Source: Actinomycetota bacterium
GTDB lineage: Bacteria; Actinomycetota; Acidimicrobiia; Acidimicrobiales; Poriferisodaliceae
Length of the DNA: 64,000 bases
Reading direction: 5' to 3'
Assembly: GCA_002731665.1 (NCBI GenBank)
Contig: PCCJ01000033.1
Location: 1 to 64,000, forward strand
Shown in pieces: positions 8,198 through 16,934 of this stretch. Position 1 is the stretch's first letter; each line of letters opens with the position of its first letter. Under the pieces are notes generated by a model. It was not told the DNA's origin. It saw nothing but the letters and a program-made list of their open reading frames with translations, and searched no databases. Made by a program: the position numbers and the translations under genes.

Positions 8198-8965
8198 ATG
8201 GACCTTCAGCTAGCAGGGAAAAAAGTAGTCATCACTGGTGCTTCGAAAGGAATCGGTTTCGGATGCGCTGTCGCTTTAGCCCAAGAAGGATGCGACCTTC
8301 ACTTAGTTGCTCGGAATGCGGATCTTCTCAATAAAAGCGCAGATGGAATTCGAAGAGATAATCCTGGTGTGAATGTTAAAGTTCACAGTTTTGATCTCTC
8401 CGCCAGCGAGAGCCAAGCTGCTCTTGTCGAAGCAACCGGCATACCTGACATATGGATTAATAATGCCGGAGCTATCCCAGGCGGAAATATCGCAGACATC
8501 GATGAGCAAACCTGGAGAAATGCCTGGGATCTTAAGGTATTTGGGTATATAAACATTTGCCGACATGTAGTTCCAGCTATGGAGCTGCGAGGCTCCGGAG
8601 TTCTCCTGAATGTAATTGGTGCAGCTGCCGTTCGGCCTCAGCCTAGTTACATTGCGGGCGCAGTTGGCAACAGCGGACTTGTCGGCCTAACTACCGCTCT
8701 TGGTAGCCGAAGTATTCAACATGGGGTGCGGGTCCTAGCCGTAAATCCTGGGCTGATAGTTACTGACCGCATGGGAGATTTACTTCGCCAAACAGCAGAA
8801 GCTGAACTAGGTGACCCAGGTCGATGGGAAGAACTCATTCCGAGCGATCCCGCTCCGGGGACAATAGAACAATGTGCGGATGTGATTACTTTTCTTGTAT
8901 CCCCTCGAGCAAGTCACGTGAGTGGAACCACATTAAGCATTGACGGTGGTGCTTCCGCACGTTAA
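8198..8965 (+). CDS. SDR family protein lacking the catalytic lysine
   Basis: The 255-residue protein keeps the SDR cofactor motifs (ITGASKGIGFG, INNAGAIPGG) and the C-terminal VSGTTLSIDGG. The active-site segment reads PSYIAGAVGNSGL, so the usual YxxxK lysine is Ala. The serine position (VIGAAAV) also lacks a clear Ser. I recall SDR subfamilies with a similar YIAGSxGN segment, so this is probably a subfamily trait rather than a recent mutation. It could be a reductase with altered proton relay or a non-redox binding protein. It starts at ATG 8198, divergent from the neighbouring SDR, and probably runs into the amidohydrolase gene after 62 bases. Confidence 0.8.
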   Translation: MDLQLAGKKVVITGASKGIGFGCAVALAQEGCDLHLVARNADLLNKSADGIRRDNPGVNVKVHSFDLSASESQAALVEATGIPDIWINNAGAIPGGNIADIDEQTWRNAWDLKVFGYINICRHVVPAMELRGSGVLLNVIGAAAVRPQPSYIAGAVGNSGLVGLTTALGSRSIQHGVRVLAVNPGLIVTDRMGDLLRQTAEAELGDPGRWEELIPSDPAPGTIEQCADVITFLVSPRASHVSGTTLSIDGGASAR

Positions 8966-9027
8966 TTACGCCATCAGACCTTTCAAAGTGCAAGAATACA
9001 TTATCAGTGTCAATCCGGGGAGATTAA

Positions 9028-10230
9028 ATGTCAACGCCGATGCAGCAAAATGAGCTACCCAACCAGCCGATGCATGATGTGCATCGAATAGAAAACAGTG
9101 GCGCAGTTGATGCAGATGGTCACATTCTTGAGCCACCTGATCTTTGGGAAGAGTATTTAGAACAAAAATACAAAAAGACCGCACTCAAAATCTGCCTTGA
9201 TGAAAAAGGGCTTGAAGAGCTTGAGATCGGTGGTGAAAGAAGCAAGATGAGTCGACGCGGGTTTCCTGCGACTCTGGGAGCCATGGGCGCGCCTGATCTA
9301 GCAGACATTCAGAACAACCCCGACCGCAAGTACATGAATGAATCTCCCTATGGATCAATGGATCCATCGCAACGTCTAGAAGTGCTTGATGCTGAGAACT
9401 TAGATGCTGCTATTTTGTACACAACAGTCGGCCTTTTGTGGGAAGCCGAATTAACTGATCCAGAGCTTAGCCAGGCCTATACCAGGGCATACAACCGTTG
9501 GATCGTTGACTTCTGTAAAGATGGGAAAGGGCGACTTATCCCGACCGCACACTTATCTCTATCAGATCCGGAAGCTGCAGCTCGCGAATTGAGACGCTCG
9601 GTCAATGAGGGAGCCAAGGGCTGTTACGTTGCCCCATTCACGCATTCAGCAAAACCATTAGGCCATCCTGACAATCACATTGTTTTTGAAACTGCTCAAG
9701 AGCTCGGTGTTCCTTTTGCGATTCACCCAACTTTTGAGCCGCAGTGGACTAAAGGGGGCCGAATGGGAACTTGGGAAAACGTCAAGCAACTCCGCTTGAC
9801 TGCATCAGTTACTGCCTCTGATGGCGTCAGACACCAATTCACTACGCTTTTTGATTATGGGGTGTTCGACCTGTATCCCGAACTAAAAGTTCTGGTTTTG
9901 GAATCGGGGGGCGGTTGGATCGGATACTGGCTAGATCGGATAGACGCTGTTTACAGCCACACGTTTATTGGCGGCCGAGTCCCACTCGAAATGAAACCAA
10001 GTGAATACTTCATGCGTCAAATTTGGATTAGCTGTGACCCAGATGAGAGAACTATTCCCGCTCTAGCTGAGCGTTATGGATACGAAAGATTCATCTGGGC
10101 TTCAGATTTCCCACATGCCGACCACACGCCTGAGTACGTGCATGATTTAAATGAACTGGTTTCAATGTTTCCCAAAGAACACCGCCGTGGGTTCGTAGGC
10201 GATAACGCGCGTAAACTTTTCGACTTCTAA
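9028..10230 (+). CDS. Amidohydrolase family 2 metal-dependent hydrolase/decarboxylase
   Basis: This 400-residue TIM-barrel protein belongs to the ACMSD-like amidohydrolases. It shows the N-terminal metal site VDADGHILEP, the barrel histidine in FAIHPTFEP and the C-terminal WASDFPHADHTPEY with the conserved Asp. Known members decarboxylate or hydrolyse aromatic and cyclic acids using Zn or Mn. The first 25 residues look disordered and precede the catalytic motif. A GGGGAG site precedes the ATG. It follows the atypical SDR on the same strand and is ended by a strong convergent hairpin. A similar gene occurs at 19218-20390. The substrate is unknown. Confidence 0.87.
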   Translation: MSTPMQQNELPNQPMHDVHRIENSGAVDADGHILEPPDLWEEYLEQKYKKTALKICLDEKGLEELEIGGERSKMSRRGFPATLGAMGAPDLADIQNNPDRKYMNESPYGSMDPSQRLEVLDAENLDAAILYTTVGLLWEAELTDPELSQAYTRAYNRWIVDFCKDGKGRLIPTAHLSLSDPEAAARELRRSVNEGAKGCYVAPFTHSAKPLGHPDNHIVFETAQELGVPFAIHPTFEPQWTKGGRMGTWENVKQLRLTASVTASDGVRHQFTTLFDYGVFDLYPELKVLVLESGGGWIGYWLDRIDAVYSHTFIGGRVPLEMKPSEYFMRQIWISCDPDERTIPALAERYGYERFIWASDFPHADHTPEYVHDLNELVSMFPKEHRRGFVGDNARKLFDF

Positions 10231-10281
10231 CAAAAAATCATGAATCAACTTAAAATTTAATGTGCTCAGCCAAGGTGGTTC

Positions 10282-10314
10282 AAACGCAAGAGACCCGTTC
10301 GAGTCTTTGCGTTT
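10282..10314. terminator. Convergent hairpin terminator candidate
   Basis: AAACGCAA (10282-10289) pairs with TTGCGTTT (10307-10314), and AGAC (10291-10294) pairs with GTCT (10303-10306). This makes a 12-bp stem with one bulged G and an 8-base loop. The arms end in A/T-rich bases on both sides. It sits between the ends of two convergent genes and overlaps the stop codon of the minus-strand SDR, so it could serve both directions. Confidence 0.55.
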
Positions 10315-11107
10315 AACGCTTGTGGACCGGTCGCGGATCAGCTAGGTGACCTAGTGGAGATCGGGCTCGCAGTCCTCCGTCTACAACTATTGATTCACCA
10401 GTAACGAAAGAAGATTCATCACTAGCAAGCCAAACGGCTGCGTTTGCTATCTCTTCCGGTTGCCCGAGACGCCCGATCGCGTGTGCCTTGAGCTGAACTT
10501 CAAGAACACCGGGATTTTGCATCATTCTACTAACTGGCGGGGTCTCTATCGTTCCAGGACAAATAGCGTTAACTCTGATGCCCTGAGATGCGTGATCAGT
10601 GCTCATTGCTCTCGTCAGATTGATAACCGCCGCTTTACTGGCTGCATAAGAGACGCTGCTTCCATCACCGTGCATGCCTGAGATAGAAGCAGTATTAATT
10701 ACTGAACCACCACCTCTTTTTAGCATTTCAGGAATAGCAAACTTTCCGCCAAGAAAAACTGATCTCACATTGACTGCCATAACCAGATCCCAGTCTGCGA
10801 CTTCCAGGTCGACAACATTACCAGGAAGCAGAGTTCCGGCATTATTGTACATAACGTCCAGTCCACCGTATTCCTGCACGCATGTCCTGATCAGAGAACT
10901 CACTGAATCCGAGTCAGATACATCAACTTCAATGGCTATGGCATGGCCACCGTTTTCATTAATGAAGCTGGCTACTTCCTCTGCTTTTCGTTTACGGATG
11001 TCCGCTACAACTACAGCAGCACCCTCATCAGCGAATCGCTTTGAGCTAGCGGCTCCAATGCCGGAGCCGCCTCCAGTGACTATCGATACTTTATCTTTCA
11101 GTAACAT
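10313..11107 (-). CDS. SDR family oxidoreductase
   Basis: A classical SDR of 264 residues: VTGGGSGIG for cofactor binding, VVVADIRKRK (acidic residue suggesting NAD), MYNNAGTLLPG, NTASISGMHG with the active-site serine, VSYAASK with the Tyr/Lys pair, and ICPGTIETPP. I chose the ATG at 11107 because AGGGG lies 6 bases before it. The ATG at 11113 is directly against that AGGGG and has no spacer. The protein resembles the SDR at 7236-8102, and the two could be old paralogues. It is divergent from the esterase gene. The substrate is unknown. Confidence 0.9.
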   Translation of the reverse strand: MLLKDKVSIVTGGGSGIGAASSKRFADEGAAVVVADIRKRKAEEVASFINENGGHAIAIEVDVSDSDSVSSLIRTCVQEYGGLDVMYNNAGTLLPGNVVDLEVADWDLVMAVNVRSVFLGGKFAIPEMLKRGGGSVINTASISGMHGDGSSVSYAASKAAVINLTRAMSTDHASQGIRVNAICPGTIETPPVSRMMQNPGVLEVQLKAHAIGRLGQPEEIANAAVWLASDESSFVTGESIVVDGGLRARSPLGHLADPRPVHKR

Positions 11108-11191
11108 ACTCATCCCCTAGTTCTTTACATAGAACAACCTACTGGGGCTATCGTGCTTATGAGAGCGTCATGAAAACGGAGATAAAAAAAT

Positions 11192-12076
11192 ATGGCAAGT
11201 GAAGCCTTCCACAAAATTCGAGATCTCGTTGCTAGCAAACCCATTCCTACCGAAATAAAAGCTAATCGAGCTTTTCTTGATGCAGGAGCTCGCCCGCTTG
11301 TAAAGGGAGTTAAGGGCACCTTAATTAATGCCAGCGGAGTGACGGCAGAGATGCAAATTCCTGAAGGAGCAGCATCCGATGCGGTCATCCTCTATTTTCA
11401 TGGAGGGGGGTATGTGGGTGGATCAATTGCTTCACACCGGAATCTAACCGGAAACTTAGCCCTAGCTTCCAAATGTCAACTTCTTTCAGTTGAGTACCGG
11501 TTAGCTCCTGAGAACCCCCATCCGGCAGCCGTAGAAGATGCCCTCAATTCGTACAAATGGCTACTCAGCGAAGGCTACGATCCAAAGAAAATTGCTATTA
11601 GTGGTGACTCTGCAGGAGGGGGCTTAGCTATCGCAGTTCAACTCAAAATCCGCGATGAAGGTCTTCCGTTGCCTGTCGCATCAGCTCCGATCTCTCCTTG
11701 GATTGATATGGGCTTATCAGGAGACACCATGTCATCGCGCCAATCCAGAGACCCTCTAATTCGGCTTGACTTGATACGTGAGTTCAAAAGCCAATTTCTT
11801 GGCCCAATTAACAACTCCAACGATCCATATGCGTCGCCTCTTCAAGCTGACCTGTCTGGACTACCGCCAATGCTTATTCATGTTGGAGATGACGAGATGC
11901 TTCTTTCCGACAGCGAAAGATTAGCTGAGAAAGCATCGGCGGCAGGAGTCTCCGTGACACTTGAGATATGGCCCGAGATGATTCATGTATGGCACACATT
12001 CGTCGGTTTGTTTCCGGAGGCTCAGGATGGAATCAACCGAATCGCAGAGTTTTTTTCTATTCACCTAGAGATCTGA
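11192..12076 (+). CDS. Alpha/beta hydrolase, hormone-sensitive-lipase-type esterase
   Basis: The 294-residue protein has the HSL-family oxyanion motif FHGGGYVGGS, the nucleophile GDSAGGG, an acid in DEMLLSDSERL and the catalytic histidine in MIHVWHTF. Such carboxylesterases act on short acyl esters and often on detoxified or environmental esters. It starts at an ATG with GGAG nine bases upstream. The gene is convergent with the fused CoA-transferase, only 4 bases apart. No signal peptide is seen, so it is probably cytoplasmic. Confidence 0.9.
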   Translation: MASEAFHKIRDLVASKPIPTEIKANRAFLDAGARPLVKGVKGTLINASGVTAEMQIPEGAASDAVILYFHGGGYVGGSIASHRNLTGNLALASKCQLLSVEYRLAPENPHPAAVEDALNSYKWLLSEGYDPKKIAISGDSAGGGLAIAVQLKIRDEGLPLPVASAPISPWIDMGLSGDTMSSRQSRDPLIRLDLIREFKSQFLGPINNSNDPYASPLQADLSGLPPMLIHVGDDEMLLSDSERLAEKASAAGVSVTLEIWPEMIHVWHTFVGLFPEAQDGINRIAEFFSIHLEI

Positions 12077-12080
12077 ATAA

Positions 12081-14375
12081 TTACTCCGGGGGCTTCGTGC
12101 GGAGGATTTTTAGGATAACCAACTCTTCGTACTCGGTATCGCTTAACCTAGCTAGATCACAAGCCGCATAGCGGTTATGTTGGCCCATGCTAGGGGCAGC
12201 TGCACGCATAGTGGCCGGAGTTAACGACAATCGGCAAGCAAATCGAGGCCAAAGGTGGCTTCCAGCTTGTGGATGGTCTAATTTACTGAAAAATTTGTTG
12301 AACTCTAAATTCGGGTCTTCCATTACATTTGAGGCGTCATTCACGGCTCCGGCAGGCACACCTATCTCCTGCAGCTGGAACATCAGCTCTTGATCGTTGT
12401 GTCTGCTAGCGAGAACTGAGATTTTCTTATCAAGTTCATCGTGTCGATCCCAACGCTCAGCCATGACAAGATCTTCTAAGTCGTGCCAAGAGGCATAGTT
12501 GCAAAGCGCTCGCCAAGAGTAATCGTCTACGATCGAGATAGCTATCCACCTGTCGTCGCCTATACATTTGTAAACACCTTGTGGAGCTCTTCCAGGACGT
12601 CGATTACCCCACCTTTTTTGTTCACCAAAAAACTGAGACGCTACTAGATGATGTCCGATCATGTTAATAGCAGTTTCCATTTGAGCAACTTCTATGGTCT
12701 GACCTTGTATATCCGTTTGTGCTTTTCGGTCTAAAAGGGCAATGATTGCGGCAGCAGCAGCATGCATCCCCGCAATCGGGTCTGGCCATGCGATACCATT
12801 TTTCCAGGGCCCCTCGTCTAAATATCCGGTTAACGCAGTATGTCCAACGTGGCCTGCGATAGTAGGACCGTACGCAAGCCAATCTCGATTTGGTCCATCT
12901 CGGCCGTAGCCCGGCATCGTTACATAAACAAGATCTGGATTTAGGGTGTGAAGGAAATTTTCATCAAGTCCAAAAGCTGGCATAACTCGCGGTGCATAAT
13001 TTTCAATTACAACGTCTGATTTGGCAATGAGTTTCGCGAATAAGTCACGGCCCTTTTCTTTGTCTATCTCTATAACGGCGGACAACTTATTATTAGCGTA
13101 TTTGTTATGAAACCCACTTCGATTCCAAGGTTCATCGCCGGCTTCATCATCGGGAAAAAAGTGGGTATTTTTGACGTAGGATTCTGGAACATTCAGAGGT
13201 GTCCTAGTCCATGGGACCTCAGTCATCAGAACTTCTGCCCCTAAGTCCGCTAAAATCCGGGTGGCAAGAGGACCGGCCCAAACGCGCGTCATATCTAAAA
13301 CTCGTATGCCTGTTAACGGCCCATCGGCCAAGCCTTCCAAAGGCTCACGGTCATCCTTAGATTTACCGGAAACCCTCTTGGGGCCTAACTCCCATTGATG
13401 CTTACTCATCCGAAATGGCGGTCCAGGTAATCTTAACCCTTCTCTTGTTTCAGTTCGCCAAAAGTCCCGCTCAGCAAGATGTTCGTCAGTTAAAAGATCT
13501 TCCATTTCTGACACAGGTGCGATTGGAATACGCAATGCTTGGAAAAGTTCAACTAGCTCATGTCTCTTCTGGGCTCGAAGGTAAGGCCTTAAAGAACTGT
13601 CTACTAGTTCCTGGTCAGACATCAAATCAACTATCGATGTAATACCTGGTTTATCAAGCAATCCTGTCAGACCTGTGACTTCAAGCATTCTTTCCATCTG
13701 GTCAGTTTGCGAAACAGCTAGACCAATCCAACCATCAGAACACTCATAGGCACCTATTGGAGTTCCAGGGCCAGCGTATCTATTTCCTAAACGGCTGAGA
13801 ATACTTCCATTATGGGTATGCCTCAACAATGTGAACTGATGGAGTGCAGCTAAAACTTCTTGATGCGACGTCTCAACTACTTGACCACGCCCGGTGCGAG
13901 ACCGAACGTACAAGGCAGACAGCGCACCTATAAACCCTGTGATGCCTGAAGCTAAATGAACTAGGTCAGGAACTCCGTTTAGAGGCTCTCTTTTAGGATC
14001 ACCAGTTAATCGAAGATGTCCACTGATCGCAGCGTCTACCAGATCAGTCGAGCGCCAATTTTTATACGGACCGTCTATTCCGAATGGCGAAATTCTAAGA
14101 ACAATTTGCCCGGAATGGCGAGGCTGGAATGGAACTTCAATACCGTCAACAGAAGAGGATTGAATTATGACGTCAGCGTCTACTAAATGCTCCTCGTAAT
14201 TACTTTCTGAATGTTTAGAAATATCAAAGAAAGCCGCAGCGGCAGCTTGATTGTTACCATCAAGCAGTATCACTTGGCTTCCATAATCTGCAAAAAGCTT
14301 TGCAGCGTAGGATCCAGCTAGTGAACCTCCTAGTTCCGCTACCTTAACCTCAGATAGGGCCCCAGCGACACTCAA
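12081..14375 (-). CDS. Fused double-domain class III CoA-transferase (CaiB/BaiF family)
   Basis: At 764 residues this is two CaiB/BaiF domains in one chain. The first opens with VAELGGSLAGSYAAKLFADYG and the second with VLDMTRVWAGPLATRILADLG around residue 360. In this family an Asp forms acyl-CoA anhydride intermediates. Candidate residues are visible in both halves, in GVPDLVHLASG and WPDPIAGMHA. Class III CoA-transferases normally act as interlocked dimers, and a fused protein would be a pre-built pair. The start is a TTG overlapping the stop of the upstream CoA-transferase (TTGA). It is the last gene of a four-gene minus-strand operon with acyl-CoA ligase and amidohydrolase. The acyl substrate is unknown. 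Confidence 0.88.
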   Translation of the reverse strand: MSVAGALSEVKVAELGGSLAGSYAAKLFADYGSQVILLDGNNQAAAAAFFDISKHSESNYEEHLVDADVIIQSSSVDGIEVPFQPRHSGQIVLRISPFGIDGPYKNWRSTDLVDAAISGHLRLTGDPKREPLNGVPDLVHLASGITGFIGALSALYVRSRTGRGQVVETSHQEVLAALHQFTLLRHTHNGSILSRLGNRYAGPGTPIGAYECSDGWIGLAVSQTDQMERMLEVTGLTGLLDKPGITSIVDLMSDQELVDSSLRPYLRAQKRHELVELFQALRIPIAPVSEMEDLLTDEHLAERDFWRTETREGLRLPGPPFRMSKHQWELGPKRVSGKSKDDREPLEGLADGPLTGIRVLDMTRVWAGPLATRILADLGAEVLMTEVPWTRTPLNVPESYVKNTHFFPDDEAGDEPWNRSGFHNKYANNKLSAVIEIDKEKGRDLFAKLIAKSDVVIENYAPRVMPAFGLDENFLHTLNPDLVYVTMPGYGRDGPNRDWLAYGPTIAGHVGHTALTGYLDEGPWKNGIAWPDPIAGMHAAAAAIIALLDRKAQTDIQGQTIEVAQMETAINMIGHHLVASQFFGEQKRWGNRRPGRAPQGVYKCIGDDRWIAISIVDDYSWRALCNYASWHDLEDLVMAERWDRHDELDKKISVLASRHNDQELMFQLQEIGVPAGAVNDASNVMEDPNLEFNKFFSKLDHPQAGSHLWPRFACRLSLTPATMRAAAPSMGQHNRYAACDLARLSDTEYEELVILKILRTKPPE

Positions 14376-15568
14376 GGAATTACCCCCAAAGATTTAAGTT
14401 CTTCTATCTGATTCCATCCAATTCCTAGTTCCATTAGGACAAGTTCTGTATCTTGCCCTAACTCAGGTGAAGCCGAAGACACAGTCCATTTGGTCTCCGA
14501 AAAGTCAATCGGTGTGGCTACCATCTCAACCGTTTGACCATCAGGGGTTGGGACTTCCACGAAACAGCCCGCTGCTCGGGCCTGAGGGTCATTCAAGACT
14601 TCAAGCGTTGATTGCACCGGAGCCCACCAAACATCATTCTGATCAAATATTTGTCCCCATTCCGACCTAGTTTTACCGGACATGACTTCATCAATCTTAG
14701 TAGTCAAAAATTCTGCGTTTTCTAGTCTATTTTCAATAGTCGAAAACTTCGGTTCGTTGTACCAACCTTCTTCATCAAGTGCCTTCACGACTTGTGGCCA
14801 ATGGCGGTCGCCTTCGAGTCCAAGCATCCAAAGCCATTCCCCATCAGAACAGCGATAACAATTTATAAGTGGATTCGGTTGATGTAATCTACTTCTTGCC
14901 TCAGTATCAGCACCCGTGACTGCTGTAACGTTATGATCCCAACCCAACATATATGTCCCTAATCGGATTAAGGAGGCTTCTACTAACTGACCTGACCCAC
15001 TTTTTTCCCTATGAAATAAAGCTGCCGATACACCCGCAGCTGCCGACATCCCAGTCATATGGTCGCCCATACCGCCTCGCTGAACCGGTGGTTCCGAACT
15101 ACCTGAACTCAAAGCACTTGCAATTCCGGCGCGTGCCCAGAAAGCTCCTATGTCATATGACTGCCTATCAGTTTCAGACCCTCGCAATGAGAGTCCAGTC
15201 ACGCTCGCATAAACTAGGGTTGGATACTTACTAGCAAGAGTTGGATAATCAAGTCCAAGACGTTCTAAGCCACCAGGTCGAAAATTCGTAACGAATACAT
15301 CCGCAGAGCCAAGGAGCGAATGCATAAGCTCCATGCCTCGAGGAGTTTGCAGATCTATGACAACGCTTTTCTTTCCACGATTATCGAGATCAAATGGTGG
15401 GTTACCTTGATCTCCGTAGAGCCATTCCATCGAACGGAATGGGTCACCTGCATGAGGTTCGACTTTAAATACTTCCGCTCCCCAATCAGCTAGAATGCCT
15501 CCGCACGCTGGTCCTGCTACCCATAATCCCAACTCGACGACACGCACCCCACTCATTGGCCCAGGCAT
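14372..15568 (-). CDS. Class III CoA-transferase (CaiB/BaiF family)
   Basis: This 398-residue single-domain CoA-transferase has the family opening VVELGLWVAGPACGGILADWGAE, the NRGKKSVVIDL and TNFRPGGLERLGLDYPTL blocks, and the catalytic Asp in GGMGDHMTGMSAA. It would exchange CoA between two carboxylic acids. A GGGAG ribosome-binding site lies 8 bases before the ATG. Its stop overlaps the TTG of the fused CoA-transferase, so the two are probably made together and might associate. The gene follows the amidohydrolase at 15582-16934 after 13 bases. Confidence 0.9.
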   Translation of the reverse strand: MPGPMSGVRVVELGLWVAGPACGGILADWGAEVFKVEPHAGDPFRSMEWLYGDQGNPPFDLDNRGKKSVVIDLQTPRGMELMHSLLGSADVFVTNFRPGGLERLGLDYPTLASKYPTLVYASVTGLSLRGSETDRQSYDIGAFWARAGIASALSSGSSEPPVQRGGMGDHMTGMSAAAGVSAALFHREKSGSGQLVEASLIRLGTYMLGWDHNVTAVTGADTEARSRLHQPNPLINCYRCSDGEWLWMLGLEGDRHWPQVVKALDEEGWYNEPKFSTIENRLENAEFLTTKIDEVMSGKTRSEWGQIFDQNDVWWAPVQSTLEVLNDPQARAAGCFVEVPTPDGQTVEMVATPIDFSETKWTVSSASPELGQDTELVLMELGIGWNQIEELKSLGVIP

Positions 15569-15581
15569 TACACTATCTCCC

Positions 15582-16934
15582 TTAACATTTACCAGATCGT
15601 ACTAACAACGCTTGGTCGAGGCGATGATATTTATCCTCATCCTTCAAATTTGATCCCACGATAAGAGACTCTGCTGAAAGGCCGAGAATACTTTCTTGGA
15701 CTAATGAATGCCTTCTGGCTGTGTTCTCACTTACCGATTCGTCACCATTAAGGCTTCTTTCTGACGCTGCCTTAATCCACTCCTCGGGTTTACATGGAAC
15801 AACTGGAGAATCCGATGAGAAGGTCACTTCCACATCACGCTCTATCAAACTACGGACCGGCCACAGCCACTTCTGTTCTAAGCTGGTTAGCTGCTCTAAG
15901 TATTTTTGCTCTCGATAAACCAAAAAAGAAGGCTGTGTCGAAACGGCAATATTTAGTTCGCTCAATGAATCAAGTTGTTCCGGCAATGCTAGCGAACAGT
16001 GTTCAATTCTGTCTTTCACTAACTCTGGGGCGGGGCTATCCATAAATGCTAAAAGGGCATCGTTTAAGGTATCTATATCCATTGAGTGCACGGCTGTTGG
16101 GAACCCACGGATATGGGCTTGTTCGATTAGGTGACTTATTGAAGCTTTTCCCATGATGTCAGGCATTACTTTTGCATGCCCCACAGACAAGTTTCTAAAT
16201 CGCTTACCATAAAAGAGGTCGCCGAGATTTTCTGCGCCGACCATAGCCACAAGGTTTGGGCTGATAGCTGAATTGAAAAGACTATCTAGTAGCTCCAGCG
16301 AATCAATATTATTTGTGTGCGTAGCATCAGTTAACGAAACAAGGCCATCCTCTTCACACTGCTGAAACATTTTGCTCGCTGCGCTTTGAATCTTGCTTAG
16401 CGAAAGCCGCGGGACCTTAGCAAGTAGGTCATGCCTTTCCACTAAGATTTCACTCGATGTATTCGGCACTCCCAAAGCTAAGAGAGCAGCCGAGTTAGCC
16501 ACAGCCACATGACCAGTACGGTGATGAAGAATGGTCGGTATGTCGCCAGTTGCTCGGTCTAATTCTTTCCGAGTGGGATGGCGTCGTTCGCGAAGTAATG
16601 CATCGTCATAGCCCCAGACTCTTAACCACTCGCCATCATTACTTTTCGCGTCAGCTAGCGTTTGTATCAACTCTGGTATCGTTTCGCAAAAAGATACGTT
16701 TAGTGAACAGAGGCTTGCCAGCACTGACATCACATGAATATGGTCGTCTCTATACCCAGGTTGTAGCCATTCATTTTCTTTCAGTCTGATGATAGGAATG
16801 TCAGCAGAAACTGTCACGTCCAGAGCCGTAGCTACATCATCAATCAAAAGAATATTTGATGCTTCAGAATTTTGGTCACCAAACCTAGTTATCCGACCTT
16901 TGATTAGGCACGGGCCTTTCAAATCAGATGCCAA
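15582..16934 (-). CDS. Amidohydrolase family 3 (YtcJ/AepA-like) protein
   Basis: The 450-residue protein resembles amidohydrolase family 3. It has a metal-binding DDHIH (usually DxHxH) after a beta-rich N-terminal segment, a GYDDALL region, the histidine of HHRTGHVAVANSAAL, then RIEHCSL and the late SDSPVVP motif with the final metal-ligand Asp. Such enzymes hydrolyse amide or cyclic amide bonds. It is shorter than many YtcJ-like proteins (usually over 500 residues). Its start overlaps the end of the acyl-CoA ligase by 11 bases, so the two are in one operon. The substrate is unknown. Confidence 0.8.
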   Translation of the reverse strand: MASDLKGPCLIKGRITRFGDQNSEASNILLIDDVATALDVTVSADIPIIRLKENEWLQPGYRDDHIHVMSVLASLCSLNVSFCETIPELIQTLADAKSNDGEWLRVWGYDDALLRERRHPTRKELDRATGDIPTILHHRTGHVAVANSAALLALGVPNTSSEILVERHDLLAKVPRLSLSKIQSAASKMFQQCEEDGLVSLTDATHTNNIDSLELLDSLFNSAISPNLVAMVGAENLGDLFYGKRFRNLSVGHAKVMPDIMGKASISHLIEQAHIRGFPTAVHSMDIDTLNDALLAFMDSPAPELVKDRIEHCSLALPEQLDSLSELNIAVSTQPSFLVYREQKYLEQLTSLEQKWLWPVRSLIERDVEVTFSSDSPVVPCKPEEWIKAASERSLNGDESVSENTARRHSLVQESILGLSAESLIVGSNLKDEDKYHRLDQALLVRSGKC

